In this document: piece after piece, positions 5,951-6,370 of the stretch | Numbering within the stretch: position 1 is the first letter of the stretch | Layout of the letters: each line of letters begins with the position of its first letter | Assembly (NCBI GenBank): GCA_937858455.1 | Contig: CALLYN010000411.1 | Span: 1-6,370 of the forward strand | Length of the DNA: 6,370 nucleotides | From: an uncultured Kouleothrix sp. | Lineage (GTDB): Bacteria; Chloroflexota; Chloroflexia; Chloroflexales; Roseiflexaceae | Direction: 5' to 3' | Notes under the pieces: generated by a model | Seen by the model: the letters and a program-made list of their open reading frames with translations, nothing else | What the model was told of the DNA's origin: nothing | Databases searched by the model: none | Program-made: the position numbers and the translations under genes

Positions 5951-6370
5951 TCAGCGCCGTACGCGCTCGCGCACCAGCTCGAAGGTCATAAAGCTGTTCG
6001 GGAAATACTCGTACGAGTGCCAGATCGGCGCCTCGTCGGCGGTGAAGCCAACTTCTTCGATAAACAGCAGCGGCGTATCGGGCGCCAGCGCAAGCTCGGG
6101 GAAGCGGCACTCGCGCGCGCGCGCGGCGCGGATCTTGGCGAGCTGGTGCTGGGTGCGCCGGCCACAGCGCCGCTCGAGCATATCGAACAGCGGCTCGATC
6201 AGCTGCGGCTCGCGCAGCGCCTCGGCGGCCAGCGGCTCGCCGAGCACGTGCTCGGGCACGGTGTTTACGCAAAAGATCACCGGCTCGCCGTCGGCCGTGA
6301 AGACCTTGCACGAGCGCAGCGCGCGCTGGCCCGGCAGCAGCGCCAGCGCGGCGGCCACCGCCGGCTCGGG
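5951..6370 (-). CDS. GntR family (HutC-type) transcriptional regulator, UTRA domain (partial)
   Basis: About 139 codons are visible, ending at TGA (5953-5951); the frame stays open to the window edge, so the N-terminal winged helix-turn-helix and the true start are missing. The GTG at 6358 is an internal valine, not a start. The visible part is the UTRA ligand-binding domain: LPGQRALRSCKVFTADGEPV (first strands), then the VPEHVLGEPL and IEPLFDMLERRCG segments, the strand pattern QHQLAKIRAARA, APDTPLLFIEEVGFTADEAP, and the closing IWHSYEYFPNSFMTFELVRE that normally ends UTRA domains. In this family a small molecule bound by UTRA changes DNA binding of the N-terminal domain. It is co-directional with the hydroxylase genes and 94 bases upstream, so it is the likely local regulator, perhaps sensing a purine or pathway product; the effector is not deducible. 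Confidence 0.88.
   Translation of the reverse strand, partial: PEPAVAAALALLPGQRALRSCKVFTADGEPVIFCVNTVPEHVLGEPLAAEALREPQLIEPLFDMLERRCGRRTQHQLAKIRAARARECRFPELALAPDTPLLFIEEVGFTADEAPIWHSYEYFPNSFMTFELVRERVRR

Noticed and set aside
4510..5991. A 493-codon open frame on the + strand opposite the FAD/FeS gene
   Set aside because: Its composition is an Arg/Gly/Ala/His-rich shadow of the minus-strand gene, and it crosses the start region and intergenic gap of that gene; no recognisable motif.
6112..6125. Fourteen-base alternating CG run
   Set aside because: It lies inside the UTRA coding region and simply encodes an Arg/Ala-rich helix at high GC; Z-DNA potential is possible but nothing else supports a function.

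Overview
The window is a high-GC stretch in which every gene I can support lies on the minus strand, so it reads from right to left. Base composition, the dense one-direction packing and the protein families suggest a GC-rich Chloroflexota-like bacterium (Roseiflexus/Kouleothrix type). That assignment is an impression from style, not proven. No mobile element, CRISPR array, tRNA or rRNA was seen.

Layout in transcription order. (1) 6370-5951: the C-terminal UTRA effector domain of a GntR/HutC-type regulator, whose N-terminus lies off the window. (2) 5856-4276: a fused electron-transfer subunit of a molybdenum hydroxylase, with the FAD domain first and the two [2Fe-2S] domains second. (3) 4247-2076: the molybdopterin catalytic subunit of the xanthine dehydrogenase family. 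(4) 1960-1544: a DUF3830 cyclophilin-fold protein. (5) 1544-1110: a GNAT acetyltransferase whose ATG overlaps the previous stop codon. (6) 1064-1: an amidohydrolase closely resembling 8-oxoguanine deaminase, cut at its C-terminus by the window edge. Intergenic gaps are 94, 28, 115, -1 and 45 bases, which fits one or two operons. The best internal promoter candidates are in the 94-base gap and the AT-rich 115-base gap.

How the genes may work together: xanthine dehydrogenase makes urate from xanthine, and 8-oxoguanine deaminase makes urate from 8-oxoguanine. If both assignments hold, the locus channels normal and oxidatively damaged purine bases to one product, urate, under a GntR-type effector-sensing regulator. 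This is inference from family membership and synteny; the substrate of the hydroxylase is not fixed by the sequence. The DUF3830 and GNAT genes have no assignable role in the pathway.

The less ordinary points are the FAD-then-[2Fe-2S] fusion order, an Ala/Ser/Pro-rich insert between the two iron-sulfur domains, loss of a canonical xanthine-binding arginine in the catalytic subunit, and a similar short direct-repeat motif (CAAGAARA...CAAG on the + strand) in both of the larger intergenic gaps.
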